Origin: Hymenobacter siberiensis
GTDB lineage: Bacteria; Bacteroidota; Bacteroidia; Cytophagales; Hymenobacteraceae
Length of the DNA: 64,000 bases
NCBI RefSeq assembly: GCF_018967865.2
Contig: NZ_JAHLZY020000001.1
Location: 2,542,001-2,606,000 of the forward strand
Direction: 5' to 3'
Part shown: piece by piece, positions 47,813 through 56,900 of the stretch
Layout: every line of letters starts with the position of its first letter
How positions within the stretch are numbered: the stretch's first letter is position 1
The notes under the pieces: generated by a model
What the model was told of the DNA's origin: nothing
Database searches by the model: none
The model's input: the letters and a program-made list of their open reading frames with translations, nothing else
Translations under genes and position numbers: made by a program

Positions 47813-49063
47813 CTTCATCAGGTGCAGCATGCCGCACGCCAGCAGCAGCAACCCATACCGCACTGCGTGCGCCCACACCACGCCGGCCAGGCCCAGGCGC
47901 GGCAGCAGCAGCACCAGCAGCACCGCAAACACCGCCGCCGAGCCCGCCTGCACCGCCACGTACGGCCCCGTACGCGCCCGGGCCGTGAGCTGGAAAATGA
48001 ACAGCCAGCTCAGCAGCTTGGCCCAGTCGCCGAGCAGCTGCGGGGCCAGAAACACCCGCGCCTCCAGCAGCCGGGGCGCAAACAGCAGCGGCAGCAGCCA
48101 GTCGCGGCACAAGTATATCAGCCCCAGGCCCACGGCCAGTACGGGAGCCAGCAGCGCCAGCACGCCGCGCAGGTAGCGCCGCGCCGCCAGCGGCTGGCCC
48201 GCCATAGCCGCCAGCCGGGGATAGAATACACTGCTCATCACCGCCCCAAATACCATGGTGTAGTTGTCCGACAGCTTGGCCACGGCCTGCCACAAATCGG
48301 TGCGGGCCGGGCCGAAGGTGGCCAGCAGGTAGTCGCGCAGCATGTAGTCCACGGCCTTGCCGAAGAGTAGCGTGCTCACGGCCATCAGCAGGAACTGGCT
48401 GAGCCGCCGCAGCGCCAGCCGGCTGACGGGCGCTGCCGGCCGCAAGTGCCGCAGCAGCCCGGCCCGCGCCGCCAGTCCCAGCGCCGGCAGCAGCGTGAGG
48501 CCCTGCGCCACCAGGTAAGCCAGCAGCACCACCCGCAGCGGCCAGCCGCCCAGCAGCGTGGCAGCTGTAGCGGCAGTGCCCAGCACGGCCAGCGTCACCG
48601 AAAGGCCGATATAAGCCCGCAACCGCCCCGCCGCCAGCAGCGCCGAGCCCAGCAGCGCCTGGCCGGTAATCAACGAAATACCCAGCATGAACACCACCAG
48701 GCTGCACCACCCCCAGCCCAGCAGACCCCGCGCAGCCAGCACCCCGCCCCCGGCCAGCAGCGCCGCCGCGTTCAGCACGGTGGCCGCGCCCAGCCAGGCA
48801 CGGTAGCGCGGACTGCCCGGCCGCAGCGGCGCGAGGTACTTCACCAGGCCCACCTGCACGCCATCGTAAGGCAGGGTGGTGAGCAGGGCCATCAGGTTCT
48901 GAAACTGGGCCAGTAGGGTGAGCCCGCCGGCCGGCGCATACGTGGCAAACAGCTTGTTGACGATGAGTGAGCCCGCCGCCCGCGCCGCCACCGCCACGCC
49001 CGTGCCCAGCGAGCCCCGCACAAAGTGCCGGATGGGAGATTTAATGGGAGCAGTAGTGGGCAT
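47801..49063 (-). CDS. Oligosaccharide flippase (Wzx-like, MATE/MVF fold)
   Basis: 420 residues with 12 membrane helices and the MATE-like opening SLGTGVAVAARAAGSLIVNK, TLLAQFQNLMALLTTLPYDG. In the glycan cluster it would carry lipid-linked oligosaccharide to the outer face of the inner membrane. It is most like the O-antigen translocases close to WzxE. The last codons (HLMKGNK) overlap an inverted repeat. Confidence 0.87.
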   Translation of the reverse strand: MPTTAPIKSPIRHFVRGSLGTGVAVAARAAGSLIVNKLFATYAPAGGLTLLAQFQNLMALLTTLPYDGVQVGLVKYLAPLRPGSPRYRAWLGAATVLNAAALLAGGGVLAARGLLGWGWCSLVVFMLGISLITGQALLGSALLAAGRLRAYIGLSVTLAVLGTAATAATLLGGWPLRVVLLAYLVAQGLTLLPALGLAARAGLLRHLRPAAPVSRLALRRLSQFLLMAVSTLLFGKAVDYMLRDYLLATFGPARTDLWQAVAKLSDNYTMVFGAVMSSVFYPRLAAMAGQPLAARRYLRGVLALLAPVLAVGLGLIYLCRDWLLPLLFAPRLLEARVFLAPQLLGDWAKLLSWLFIFQLTARARTGPYVAVQAGSAAVFAVLLVLLLPRLGLAGVVWAHAVRYGLLLLACGMLHLMKGNK

Positions 49064-49102
49064 AGAAGCGCAAAGAACGGAAACTACTCCCCTCCTTACT
49101 CC

Positions 49103-50119
49103 CTACAGCTCCCGCGCCCAGCTCAGCCGCAACCCCGCCACGCCGCCCAAATGCCGCTTGAACCGCAGCAGCGAGACATTCGGCCCGGTATCCAGCGTAG
49201 AAGTACCGAGGTCGAGCACCGCCATGTCGCTGGCCCGGGCGAAGGCGTGCAGGCCCTCATTCAGCAGCACGACGGGGCTGAAGGAATTGCAGCGCAGCGG
49301 GCTGGCCGGGTAGAAATTATACAGCACCTGCTTATCAACCTGAATAGCAACGGTGAGGGCCGCCCACTCCCCATCGGCCTGACGCACCGAGAATAGGAAA
49401 TGCTCCTTTGGGAAGCGCCGAAACAGCTCCTGCACCCGCGCCAGGGGCAGCGACAGCTCCTGTCCCCGCTCCTGCCGGCAGGCCTGGATAAACGCGTAGG
49501 CCGCCGGCAGCAGAAACGGCGGCTCCTGCTCGAAGTGCAGGCCGGCACGGCGGCACTTGTGCAACCGTCGGCGCTCGGAAGGGTGCAGGTGGGCTTCGTA
49601 GTCGCGGGTGGGGTCGAGGTAGTAGTTCTGCTCGGCCAGGGCCACGCGGTAGTGGCGCTGGCGCAGGGCCTCGGCCAGCGTAGCGGCCCCGGCGGGGTCG
49701 TAGGCAAAGGGGTAGCCGCGCAGGGCCAGCCGGCGCACGCTCCGTTGGCGCAGCGCGGTTTCGGCGGCATTCAGCAACAGGTGCAGGGCGGCCAGCGGCA
49801 GGCCGGGAGCCAGCTGCATGGCGCCAAAAGGGGCCTGCGCGGGGCTGTGGGCCGCGCCCGCGGCTGCGTCGAAGGCTACGTGCAACTGCGCCACGGTGCG
49901 GCCGGCGGCGGGGTCTTCAAGGTAAAAGCTGAGCACTGGGCCGGCCGCCGCCTGCAGGGCCTGGTGCGCGGGCCGCAGGTACAGAAACGACTCGAAGGCC
50001 AGCGGCAGCCGGGGCTCGGCCGGGCCGAAGGGGCCGCTTTCGGCCACGGCTACAACCAGCGCCGCCGCGCGGCCCATCGCACCCGCTTCCATTGCAACCA
50101 GAGAATCCGTACTTTTCAA
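49103..50119 (-). CDS. FemAB/GNAT-like acyltransferase
   Basis: 338 residues from a TTG at 50119, or 329 from the ATG at 50092. A TACTTTG box at 50145-50151 lies 26 bases before the TTG and makes that start plausible. The C-terminal part shows a GNAT/FemAB-like fold (LLRFKRHLGGVAGLRLSWAR, and NYYLDPTRDYEAHLHPSERR RRL region). In this cluster it may add an acyl or amino-acyl group to a sugar. The assignment is from general pattern, not from a firm motif. Confidence 0.6.
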   Translation of the reverse strand: MKSTDSLVAMEAGAMGRAAALVVAVAESGPFGPAEPRLPLAFESFLYLRPAHQALQAAAGPVLSFYLEDPAAGRTVAQLHVAFDAAAGAAHSPAQAPFGAMQLAPGLPLAALHLLLNAAETALRQRSVRRLALRGYPFAYDPAGAATLAEALRQRHYRVALAEQNYYLDPTRDYEAHLHPSERRRLHKCRRAGLHFEQEPPFLLPAAYAFIQACRQERGQELSLPLARVQELFRRFPKEHFLFSVRQADGEWAALTVAIQVDKQVLYNFYPASPLRCNSFSPVVLLNEGLHAFARASDMAVLDLGTSTLDTGPNVSLLRFKRHLGGVAGLRLSWAREL

Positions 50120-50284
50120 CGCTTAAACGTGTGGCTTTCCCGGCAAAGTACGGCACAGAATGAGTGCCCGGCACTGCCCCACGCTTCGCCTACGCGCCTG
50201 CTGCCGGCCCAATGAAGACATCTTCATCGCATCGCCACGCGTAAGGGCCGAAATTGCGCCTTGCTTTCGCTTCTTCCCCGCTGC

Positions 50285-51490
50285 ATGAATCCTCTCAGCT
50301 CTTCTCCCCAGGCCGCGCCCAACCGCTCGCCGGCGCTCACCGAGCCCGCCGGGGCAGCCCCGTACAGTATCGCCGACCGGGAGGCCACCCGGCTGGCCCG
50401 CGAGCAGCAGGTGGGCCAGCGCCCCGGCACGCTCAACATTCGTCCCGGGGCCCTCAAGCCACGCCTATTTCTGATGTCGTACAGCGACGGCAACTTCACC
50501 GAAGCCGAATACACCGACCGCTACGACGAGCTGCTCGACCAGCTGCGCCAACACTCCGAGCTCAAGCACTGGATTGACGTGCGCGGCTACGGCAATTTAG
50601 CCCTCATTGAGCGCATGATGCAGGATTTCGGCCTGCACCCGCTGCAGATGGAAGATGTACTGAACGATTACCAAAGGGCCAAAATCGACGTTTTCGACGA
50701 TAACCGCCTGTTCATGGTGTCGCGCATGACCGACTTCACCCGCAGCCTGGAAATCGACGACGACCAGCTTTCCATCTTCACCGGCCCGAACTACGTGCTC
50801 ACGTTTCAGGACGACTACGACGATTGCCTCGACTCGCTGCGCACCCGCATCCGGGCCAATTTCAGCAACCTGCGTCGCCAGCCGGTGCTCTACCTGGCCT
50901 ACGCCCTCACCGACGTGGTGCTCGACCACTACTACCCTACCATGGCCGCCATCGGCGACTACATCGAGGACCTGGAGGAAGCCATTTTTGCCGACCAGCG
51001 CCCGCGCCGCCTACTCAACCGCATCCTGCGCATTAAGAAGGATGTGGTGCGCTTCCGCCGGCTGGTGTACCCGGAGCGCGATAAAATCGCGGAAATCCTG
51101 CGCCTGCCCGAGGAAATCATGCCCGAAACCCTCAAAATATTTTACCGCGATGCCTACGACCACGCCATTCAGGCCCTGGACCTGGCCGAAAGCTACCGCG
51201 ACAACATCTCTTCGCTCACCGACCTGTATATGTCGGACCAAGGCAACCGCATGAACGAGGTAATGAAGGTGCTCACCATCATCAGCACCATTTTCATTCC
51301 CCTCAGCTTCGTGGTAGGCCTTTATGGCATGAACTTCCAGCACGTAGACGAGCACGGCCATATACTGCCCCGCAACATGCCCGAGCTCTACAGCCCCTGG
51401 GGCTACCCCATGGTGCTGCTGGTGATGTTTAGCGTAGTGGCCATGCAGCTCTACTACTTCTACCGCAAGGGCTGGCTGACGAATCGGTAG
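50285..51490 (+). CDS. corA: CorA family magnesium/cobalt transporter
   Basis: 401 residues. A long cytoplasmic domain precedes two C-terminal membrane helices; the selectivity motif is GMN at 348-350 in VVGLYGMNF. It moves Mg2+ inward as a pentamer. The N-terminal 45 residues are longer than usual and Pro/Ser-rich. Start at the ATG 50285; an upstream TTG would add eight residues. Confidence 0.94.
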   Translation: MNPLSSSPQAAPNRSPALTEPAGAAPYSIADREATRLAREQQVGQRPGTLNIRPGALKPRLFLMSYSDGNFTEAEYTDRYDELLDQLRQHSELKHWIDVRGYGNLALIERMMQDFGLHPLQMEDVLNDYQRAKIDVFDDNRLFMVSRMTDFTRSLEIDDDQLSIFTGPNYVLTFQDDYDDCLDSLRTRIRANFSNLRRQPVLYLAYALTDVVLDHYYPTMAAIGDYIEDLEEAIFADQRPRRLLNRILRIKKDVVRFRRLVYPERDKIAEILRLPEEIMPETLKIFYRDAYDHAIQALDLAESYRDNISSLTDLYMSDQGNRMNEVMKVLTIISTIFIPLSFVVGLYGMNFQHVDEHGHILPRNMPELYSPWGYPMVLLVMFSVVAMQLYYFYRKGWLTNR

Positions 51491-51496
51491 GTTTTC

Positions 51497-51583
51497 ATTT
51501 AACATTTATCAATTAACATTTAACAGCCGTTCAACGAGCCAGAAATGCTCCGTTGAACGGCTGTTAAATGTTAATTGATAAAT
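51497..51583. repeat. AT-rich palindrome covering the 3' end of nadR
   Basis: ATTTAACATTTATCAATTAA then CATTTAACAGCCGTTCAACG pairs with CGTTGAACGGCTGTTAAATG then TTAATTGATAAATG around a short loop. The stop and last codons of nadR (SINI) lie inside it. Confidence 0.88.
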
Positions 51584-52613
51584 GACTCCGCACCTGCGCC
51601 ACCCTTTCCGCTACCGTCCCTTCCACCAGCGTGTAAGCGATGCCCAAGTAGTCCAGCTGCATCAGTATCATGCCGTGCTGGAAGCTGCGGAGTGCCTCGG
51701 GGCCGCGCCAGCCGTCCTGCTCGAAGGGCACGGTGGGGGTGCACACGAAGGTGTGGGCATAGCGCTGCCCGCACACGGCCGTCATGGCTTGCAGGGCCGG
51801 GTCGCAACGATGGAAATAGTAGTAGGAATACAGTGCCGTGGTGGCCGCGTTGGTATCGCAGAATAGCACGCCGTGGGCCTGGACGGCAGCTTCGTCCTCC
51901 AGCTCGGCGTGGCGGCGGGCAATGTAGAGCAGGTCCTCGTAATCAAGATTGCCGGTTTTCTCCTCGTGCAGGGTGCGACCGTATTCGGGCACCCACACGG
52001 TACCGCAGGCCTCGGCCAGCGCCGCGCACAATGTCGATTTGCCGCTGCTTTCGGCTCCCAGAAATACCACGCGCGGCACCTCAGTGGGCGGCACCACGCC
52101 CAGCTGCGCGGCTACTAATGGGTGCAGGTGACGGGCATATGCTACCGGATTGTTGCGTACCAGCGTGCCCGATACGGGCACCAGCTGGCGGGCATTATCC
52201 ACGGCGACGTGGGCCACGCCCAAATACGCGGCGAAGCCCGGCCCGTAGTTCTCGCCGCTGAAAACCACATCCACTGCCAGGCCCTGCCGGGCCAGCCACT
52301 GGCGCACAAACTCGCGCTGGGTAGTATCGTCGGCGGCATCGGGCGGCACACCGTCGGCCTCGGCGGTGAGAGCGAAGATGCGCAATGGCGTACTGCCAAT
52401 ACGCGGCCCATCAACCAGCTTATCGCCCCGATACAGCTCGCGCAGCCACTGGGCGCGCACGGGCGCGGGCATCGTTTCAGGATCTGGGCGGGCATATACC
52501 AGCACCAACAACTCGGCGACCTGGGCGGCAGCGATTTCAAGCAGTAGCTGGTGGCCCCGGTGGGGCGGCCAGAACTTGCCGACCACAAGGCCGGTGCGGG
52601 CGGAAGAAGTCAT
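51564..52613 (-). CDS. nadR: NadR-type NMN adenylyltransferase and ribosylnicotinamide kinase
   Basis: 349 residues in two domains. The N-terminal nucleotidyltransferase has GKFWPPHRGH (12-21) and a VSGTLVRNNP motif near 147-156. The C-terminal kinase has Walker A GAESSGKST at 186-194. It makes NAD from NMN and phosphorylates nicotinamide riboside. It lacks the helix-turn-helix repressor part of enterobacterial NadR. Its last four residues come from a palindromic repeat. Confidence 0.92.
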   Translation of the reverse strand: MTSSARTGLVVGKFWPPHRGHQLLLEIAAAQVAELLVLVYARPDPETMPAPVRAQWLRELYRGDKLVDGPRIGSTPLRIFALTAEADGVPPDAADDTTQREFVRQWLARQGLAVDVVFSGENYGPGFAAYLGVAHVAVDNARQLVPVSGTLVRNNPVAYARHLHPLVAAQLGVVPPTEVPRVVFLGAESSGKSTLCAALAEACGTVWVPEYGRTLHEEKTGNLDYEDLLYIARRHAELEDEAAVQAHGVLFCDTNAATTALYSYYYFHRCDPALQAMTAVCGQRYAHTFVCTPTVPFEQDGWRGPEALRSFQHGMILMQLDYLGIAYTLVEGTVAERVAQVRSHLSINI

Positions 52614-52630
52614 ACTTTTTTATTTACCAA

Positions 52631-52725
52631 AACGTCATGCTGAGCTTGTCGAAGCATCTCTACCGTAGCAGTAAATCAATTTTAGTATTGAGGTAGAGAT
52701 GCTTCGGCAAGCTCAGCATGACGTT
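52631..52725. repeat. Palindromic element, family A copy 3
   Basis: AACGTCATGCTGAGCTTGTC and GAAGCATCTCTACC, with complement on the right and a loop of about 30 bases. Between nadR and the DUF3352 gene. Confidence 0.9.
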
Positions 52726-52747
52726 CTGCTTCATTTGCCCCCGCACC

Positions 52748-55510
52748 CTACTGCGCCAGTTTCAGCTCGGTGCGGCGCAGCTCACGGCCCACAATGCGGA
52801 CCAGCTGGTACGCATCCGTGGTGGCGTCGTAGCTGAGGCCTATGCCGGTGCCGGTGCTGGGTAGCGGCGCATCGCCCAGCAGCCGGCCCTTACCATTGTA
52901 GAGGTACACCTGGCCCGGACCGGGCTCCGTAACGGCCACCAGCAGCCGGCCATTGCCAAAATCAAAGAGCTGCACCGGCATCTCGCCCGAGGTTACGAAG
53001 CGCTGGGTGAGCAGCGGGGCCGCCTGATTGGGCAGATACACATCGAGCTGGTTGCCATCTTCGCGGGTAACCACGAAGCTGCGGCCCCGGGCATCGGGCA
53101 CCAAGTGAAAGCGCGCCGTGCGGCTCCAGGTAGCCACCCGGCGGCGGGTCAGGATGTCGCCGCTGAGCGTGAACGTAACCAACTCGCCGTGCTGGTTTAC
53201 GGCGGTGAGGTGGGTGCGGCCCAGGGTGGTGCCGGCCTGCACCAGCAGGTTGCCGGCCAGCCGCGCCCCCAGGCTCAGCGGAAAGCCCGGGAACAGGTTG
53301 CCCTGGCCATCGAAGGCGTACACGTAGCCGTTCTGGAGCGGGGCCACCACCACATCGCGCCCGCTCACGCTGAGCAGCGCGGGCTCGCCGGCCAGCGGGA
53401 AATCGAGGCGCTTGGGCTGCCAGCCGGGGAAGAGGTGGCCCCGGGCATCGAGCAGCCGCAGCTCGTGGCCGGCGGTGCGGGCCAGCAGGCGGGCGGGCGC
53501 ATCGGGGCCGGCGGGGGCGGCCAGCAGCGCGGCGATGTGCACGGTATCGGGCAGGTTGAGGGGAAAGGGTAATACTTCGCGGCCATCGTTGGCCAGCAGG
53601 TGCAGGCGGTGGCCAGCCCCCAGCAGCAGCCCGCCCGGCACGCCACCGCCGCTGGGTAGCAGCGCCAGTCCCACGGCCGGCCCGGCCAGGGTATCGGACC
53701 ACAGCACCGTATTATCAGCACTTACAAAGTGCAGTGTATTAGCCGAATCCTGCACTACCACGGCCGGAATGCGGGTACCCAGGGCGGGCAGCACCGTGGG
53801 CATTCCCACCAATTCATGCTGAAAGGCCAGCACCCGGCCATTGGCCGCCGCGCCGCCGGCCTGCGCCCTGGCCGGGCCCAGGTCGGGGTGGCGCAGCAGC
53901 AGCTGGGTAAAGTACTGCGCATCGGGCGCGGCCTCGTTCTCGGCCGGCATCAGCTGGAAGGCGAACTGCGGGAAGCGCTTGAACAGGGCTTCGTTACGCA
54001 GCAGGCCGGCCCGGCGGTCTTCGGTGAGGATGCCCAGCAGGGCGTTCCAACTATTGCGCGTGTCCACGAAAATGCTCAGGCGGGCACGGGGCAATGTTTC
54101 CTGCAGGAAAGATACCTGGGCCGGGGTCTGGGCCCAGGTGCGGCCGGCCATCACGTCGGCCAGGTAGCCGTTCAGGGTCAGCTCATCGGAGAGCACGAGG
54201 TAGCTGCCCACCAGCACGCCGGCGCTGGCCGCCACTTCTACCGCGCCGGGGCGGGACGGGGCCAGCAGCGGCCCCAGCACCTCCGCTTCGGTGAAGCCGA
54301 CGGGGTGAATTTCGTAAGGCCCCACTTTGGTGAAGGCGGGCGAGCTGCTCTCGATGCGGCGCAGGCGGGCCAGCCACTGGGCCGTGCGCGCCGGCGCCGG
54401 GCAGCGCACCAGCGCCAGCCGCCCCGGCCGGCTGCCCGCCGCCACGGCGGCCAGGTAGCCAATGGCCATCTCACCCCCAAAAGTGGCCCGCAGACTGTCC
54501 AGCGCCGCATTGCGCCCCAACGAGTCGACCAGCGGCGTGCCGGCCCGGGGCCAGGTGCGGGCTGGCTGGGCGGCCAGGTACAGCAGCAGTGCCGTGCGCG
54601 TGCTAATGAACTCGCTGAGCCGCAACGGCTGAGCCGGCTGGCCGCTCAGGCGCTGCTGGAGCGCCCCCCGGGCCGTTTCGGGGTTCGAAAACCCCTGAAG
54701 CTGCGCCCGGCTACCATCCAGCTTCAGGCCCAGCAGGCCCTGCGACACCAGCCCGGCGAGCTGGTCGACCTGCCCGTGGGCATCGCGCCGAAATAGCACG
54801 TCGAGAAACTGCGGCAGGCGGCGGTAGTTAATCAGCAGCGAGCCATCCACGCCGCGCTGCTTCAGCAAATCGGTGGTGCCAAAGCTGGCCAGCACGGTGG
54901 GCGCATCGGGGTGGGCCAGGCGGCGCACCACCGCTTCTACCAGACCGGCGTTGGTGCTGATGAGCAGGTGGTTGCGGTAGTTGAAAACGGTGAGGCTCAG
55001 CTCGCTGCGCCGCTCGGTGAGTACGGTCAGCTCCTGGCCTTCGTAGTCGCGGGTGGCGAGGCGGTAGCGGGCGTCGCGGCCCAGGGTTTCGAGCAGGCCG
55101 CGCACCTGCCGGTACTCGCTCACGCGGCTCAGCGGCACCTGGTAGAGCACGTCGAACTCCCCCGGCCCCGTTACGTGCACCGAGGTGATGACCAGCTTGC
55201 GGCCCAGCAGGTTGAGCAGGCCATTGCGGCGGCGGGAGTTGCCGCCGGCCAGGCTGTCGGCCAGGGCCAGGTGGCCGGCCGCCTGCTGGAAGTAGCGCAC
55301 GGCCGTGAGGTTGTCCCACAGCTCGGTTTCCTGCAGGTGGCGCACCAGCGTGGGGTGGTCGTGGGTGCTGAAGACCAGCACGGCATCGTCGGGCACCAGG
55401 GCGTAGGGGTCGACGGGCACGGCCGCCAGCGTGCGCCGGTAGTAGACGTACGTGGCCAGCGTGAGCAGCAACAGCAGCGTGGTAAGTAACGCCAGAAGCT
55501 TTCGGGACAT
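52748..55510 (-). CDS. Large DUF3352-type protein with propeller-like C-terminal half
   Basis: 920 residues from the ATG at 55510. One N-terminal membrane helix (about 5-22), then the DUF3352 region (FSTHDHPTLVRHLQETELWD and on, to about 540). The C-terminal 350 residues show repeated beta blades such as VYAFDGQGNLFPGFPLSLGA and HELRLLDARGHLFPGWQP, typical of a PQQ-like propeller. It may be an anchored envelope sensor or scaffold. Function unknown. The longer frame to 55651 is rejected, as it runs antisense to the next gene. Confidence 0.78.
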   Translation of the reverse strand: MSRKLLALLTTLLLLLTLATYVYYRRTLAAVPVDPYALVPDDAVLVFSTHDHPTLVRHLQETELWDNLTAVRYFQQAAGHLALADSLAGGNSRRRNGLLNLLGRKLVITSVHVTGPGEFDVLYQVPLSRVSEYRQVRGLLETLGRDARYRLATRDYEGQELTVLTERRSELSLTVFNYRNHLLISTNAGLVEAVVRRLAHPDAPTVLASFGTTDLLKQRGVDGSLLINYRRLPQFLDVLFRRDAHGQVDQLAGLVSQGLLGLKLDGSRAQLQGFSNPETARGALQQRLSGQPAQPLRLSEFISTRTALLLYLAAQPARTWPRAGTPLVDSLGRNAALDSLRATFGGEMAIGYLAAVAAGSRPGRLALVRCPAPARTAQWLARLRRIESSSPAFTKVGPYEIHPVGFTEAEVLGPLLAPSRPGAVEVAASAGVLVGSYLVLSDELTLNGYLADVMAGRTWAQTPAQVSFLQETLPRARLSIFVDTRNSWNALLGILTEDRRAGLLRNEALFKRFPQFAFQLMPAENEAAPDAQYFTQLLLRHPDLGPARAQAGGAAANGRVLAFQHELVGMPTVLPALGTRIPAVVVQDSANTLHFVSADNTVLWSDTLAGPAVGLALLPSGGGVPGGLLLGAGHRLHLLANDGREVLPFPLNLPDTVHIAALLAAPAGPDAPARLLARTAGHELRLLDARGHLFPGWQPKRLDFPLAGEPALLSVSGRDVVVAPLQNGYVYAFDGQGNLFPGFPLSLGARLAGNLLVQAGTTLGRTHLTAVNQHGELVTFTLSGDILTRRRVATWSRTARFHLVPDARGRSFVVTREDGNQLDVYLPNQAAPLLTQRFVTSGEMPVQLFDFGNGRLLVAVTEPGPGQVYLYNGKGRLLGDAPLPSTGTGIGLSYDATTDAYQLVRIVGRELRRTELKLAQ

Positions 55511-55645
55511 GCAGGGGACAGCGGATGACGGGCGACGAAAGTACGGCGGGATGCGGTTTGGCCGATGGGCGGCCCCGCGCCGGCTTGTTTTTAGAACGCC
55601 CTGCACCGCGTATCTTTCTGCTGAATACCTCTCCCCTGCTTCATT

Positions 55646-56239
55646 ATGCATAATTGGCCCAAGGCATTAACCGGCAACGCGGCCCGCCTCCTGGGCAGGT
55701 TGGGCCTGCTGGCGCTGCCGGCCTGCTTCCAGCTGCGCGAGCCCGAGCCCGCAGCAACGGCCAGCGAGTGGATTCAGCCCACCCAGATTGATATTCTGCT
55801 GGCCAACTTCACCACGGCCGTGCAAAGCGTGAACGTGGGTAACTACGAGCGCATCTTCAGCGGGCCCGACTACCGCTTCGTGCCCGACCCCACCAGCGCC
55901 GGGTCCTCGCCCGCCCTGTTTGCCAACTGGAGCGTGCCCGAAGAAACCACTTACTTCAGTAGCCTGCGCCGTCGCACGGCTACCGGCACCGCCAACACGC
56001 TCACTCTCATCGGCCGCCGCGACCAGCTCTACACCACCGATTCAGCTGAGGTTTCGGCCCTGTACCAACTCAAAATCACGCAGCAGGATACGGCCTTCCG
56101 TGCCGGCCTTTTGCAGGGCAACATCCGCCTCATCCTGCGCCGCCGCAACAACGAGTGGCGCATCGTATCCTGGCGCGACCAGCGCACCACCCCCGGCCTG
56201 TGCTGGACGGATTTGAAAAAATACTTCAGCTCGCATTGA
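55646..56239 (+). CDS. Hypothetical lipoprotein, first of a pair
   Basis: 197 residues. The lipoprotein signal ends at Cys27 (LLALPAC). The mature part is a single alpha+beta domain with the pattern NYERIFSGPDYRFVPDP and IRLILRRRNNEWRIVSWRDQ, which looks NTF2-like. A TATCTTTC box lies at 55612-55619. The next gene has the same layout and closing motif, so the two are tandem paralogues. Confidence 0.78.
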   Translation: MHNWPKALTGNAARLLGRLGLLALPACFQLREPEPAATASEWIQPTQIDILLANFTTAVQSVNVGNYERIFSGPDYRFVPDPTSAGSSPALFANWSVPEETTYFSSLRRRTATGTANTLTLIGRRDQLYTTDSAEVSALYQLKITQQDTAFRAGLLQGNIRLILRRRNNEWRIVSWRDQRTTPGLCWTDLKKYFSSH

Positions 56240-56288
56240 GGGGAATGACCGTTTCCATCTTCGTTCAACGAAGCGTATATTTCGCCTC

Positions 56289-56819
56289 ATGAAATTACCG
56301 TCCCGCCCCACTGTGCTGCTCTCGGGCATTGTGCTCATGCTGACGGTGCCCGCGTGCAACCCTTTCGCCCCGGCCCTCGACGAGGTGCCCGCCGACCAGA
56401 ACGAGCTGCTGGGCAACCCCGTGTACGTGCGCGGTTTCTTCGACCGGTTCCGGTCGGCCTACCAATTACGCGATTCCACCCTCTACGGCCAGCTGCTTTC
56501 GCCGAAGTTCAAGTTCACCTACCGCGACTTCGCCGCCAACCTCGACCGCTCCTGGACCCGCGACGTGGACGCCAACACCACCTACCGCCTCTTCCGGGCC
56601 GCCCGCTCTATCAACCTGCAGTGGACGCAGTACCTGCCCAGCTCCGACACGCTGGCCTCCGACACGCTGGCCAGCGTGGAACGCTCCTTCCTGCTCACCA
56701 TTGAGCAGCGCGATAACGAGCGGTTTTCGGGCTCGGGCACGGCCCGGCTGGTGCTGACGCGCAAGAATCGGAACGACCCGTGGCGCATGCGCAGCTGGTA
56801 CGACCGCAGCGAATTTTAA
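56289..56819 (+). CDS. Hypothetical lipoprotein, second of a pair
   Basis: 176 residues with the lipobox LTVPAC (Cys23). Like the preceding gene it runs through FFDRFRSAYQLRDSTLYGQL, KFKFTYRDFAANLDRSW and a last strand ARLVLTRKNRNDPWRMRSWY. A short internal repeat, SDTLASDTLA, suggests recent local duplication. Probably NTF2-like and outer-membrane-anchored; role unknown. A terminator hairpin follows. Confidence 0.78.
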   Translation: MKLPSRPTVLLSGIVLMLTVPACNPFAPALDEVPADQNELLGNPVYVRGFFDRFRSAYQLRDSTLYGQLLSPKFKFTYRDFAANLDRSWTRDVDANTTYRLFRAARSINLQWTQYLPSSDTLASDTLASVERSFLLTIEQRDNERFSGSGTARLVLTRKNRNDPWRMRSWYDRSEF

Positions 56820-56842
56820 CGCTTTTCCGGCTTTTAATTGCT

Positions 56843-56869
56843 AGGCCCGCCTTCCACGGCGGGCCTTTT
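56843..56869 (+). terminator. Intrinsic terminator after the lipoprotein pair
   Basis: AGGCCCGCC and GGCGGGCC around TTCCAC, then TTTT. Confidence 0.8.
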
Positions 56870-56900
56870 CGTTTTCTTTGACAAAAATCCCTGCTTTTTT

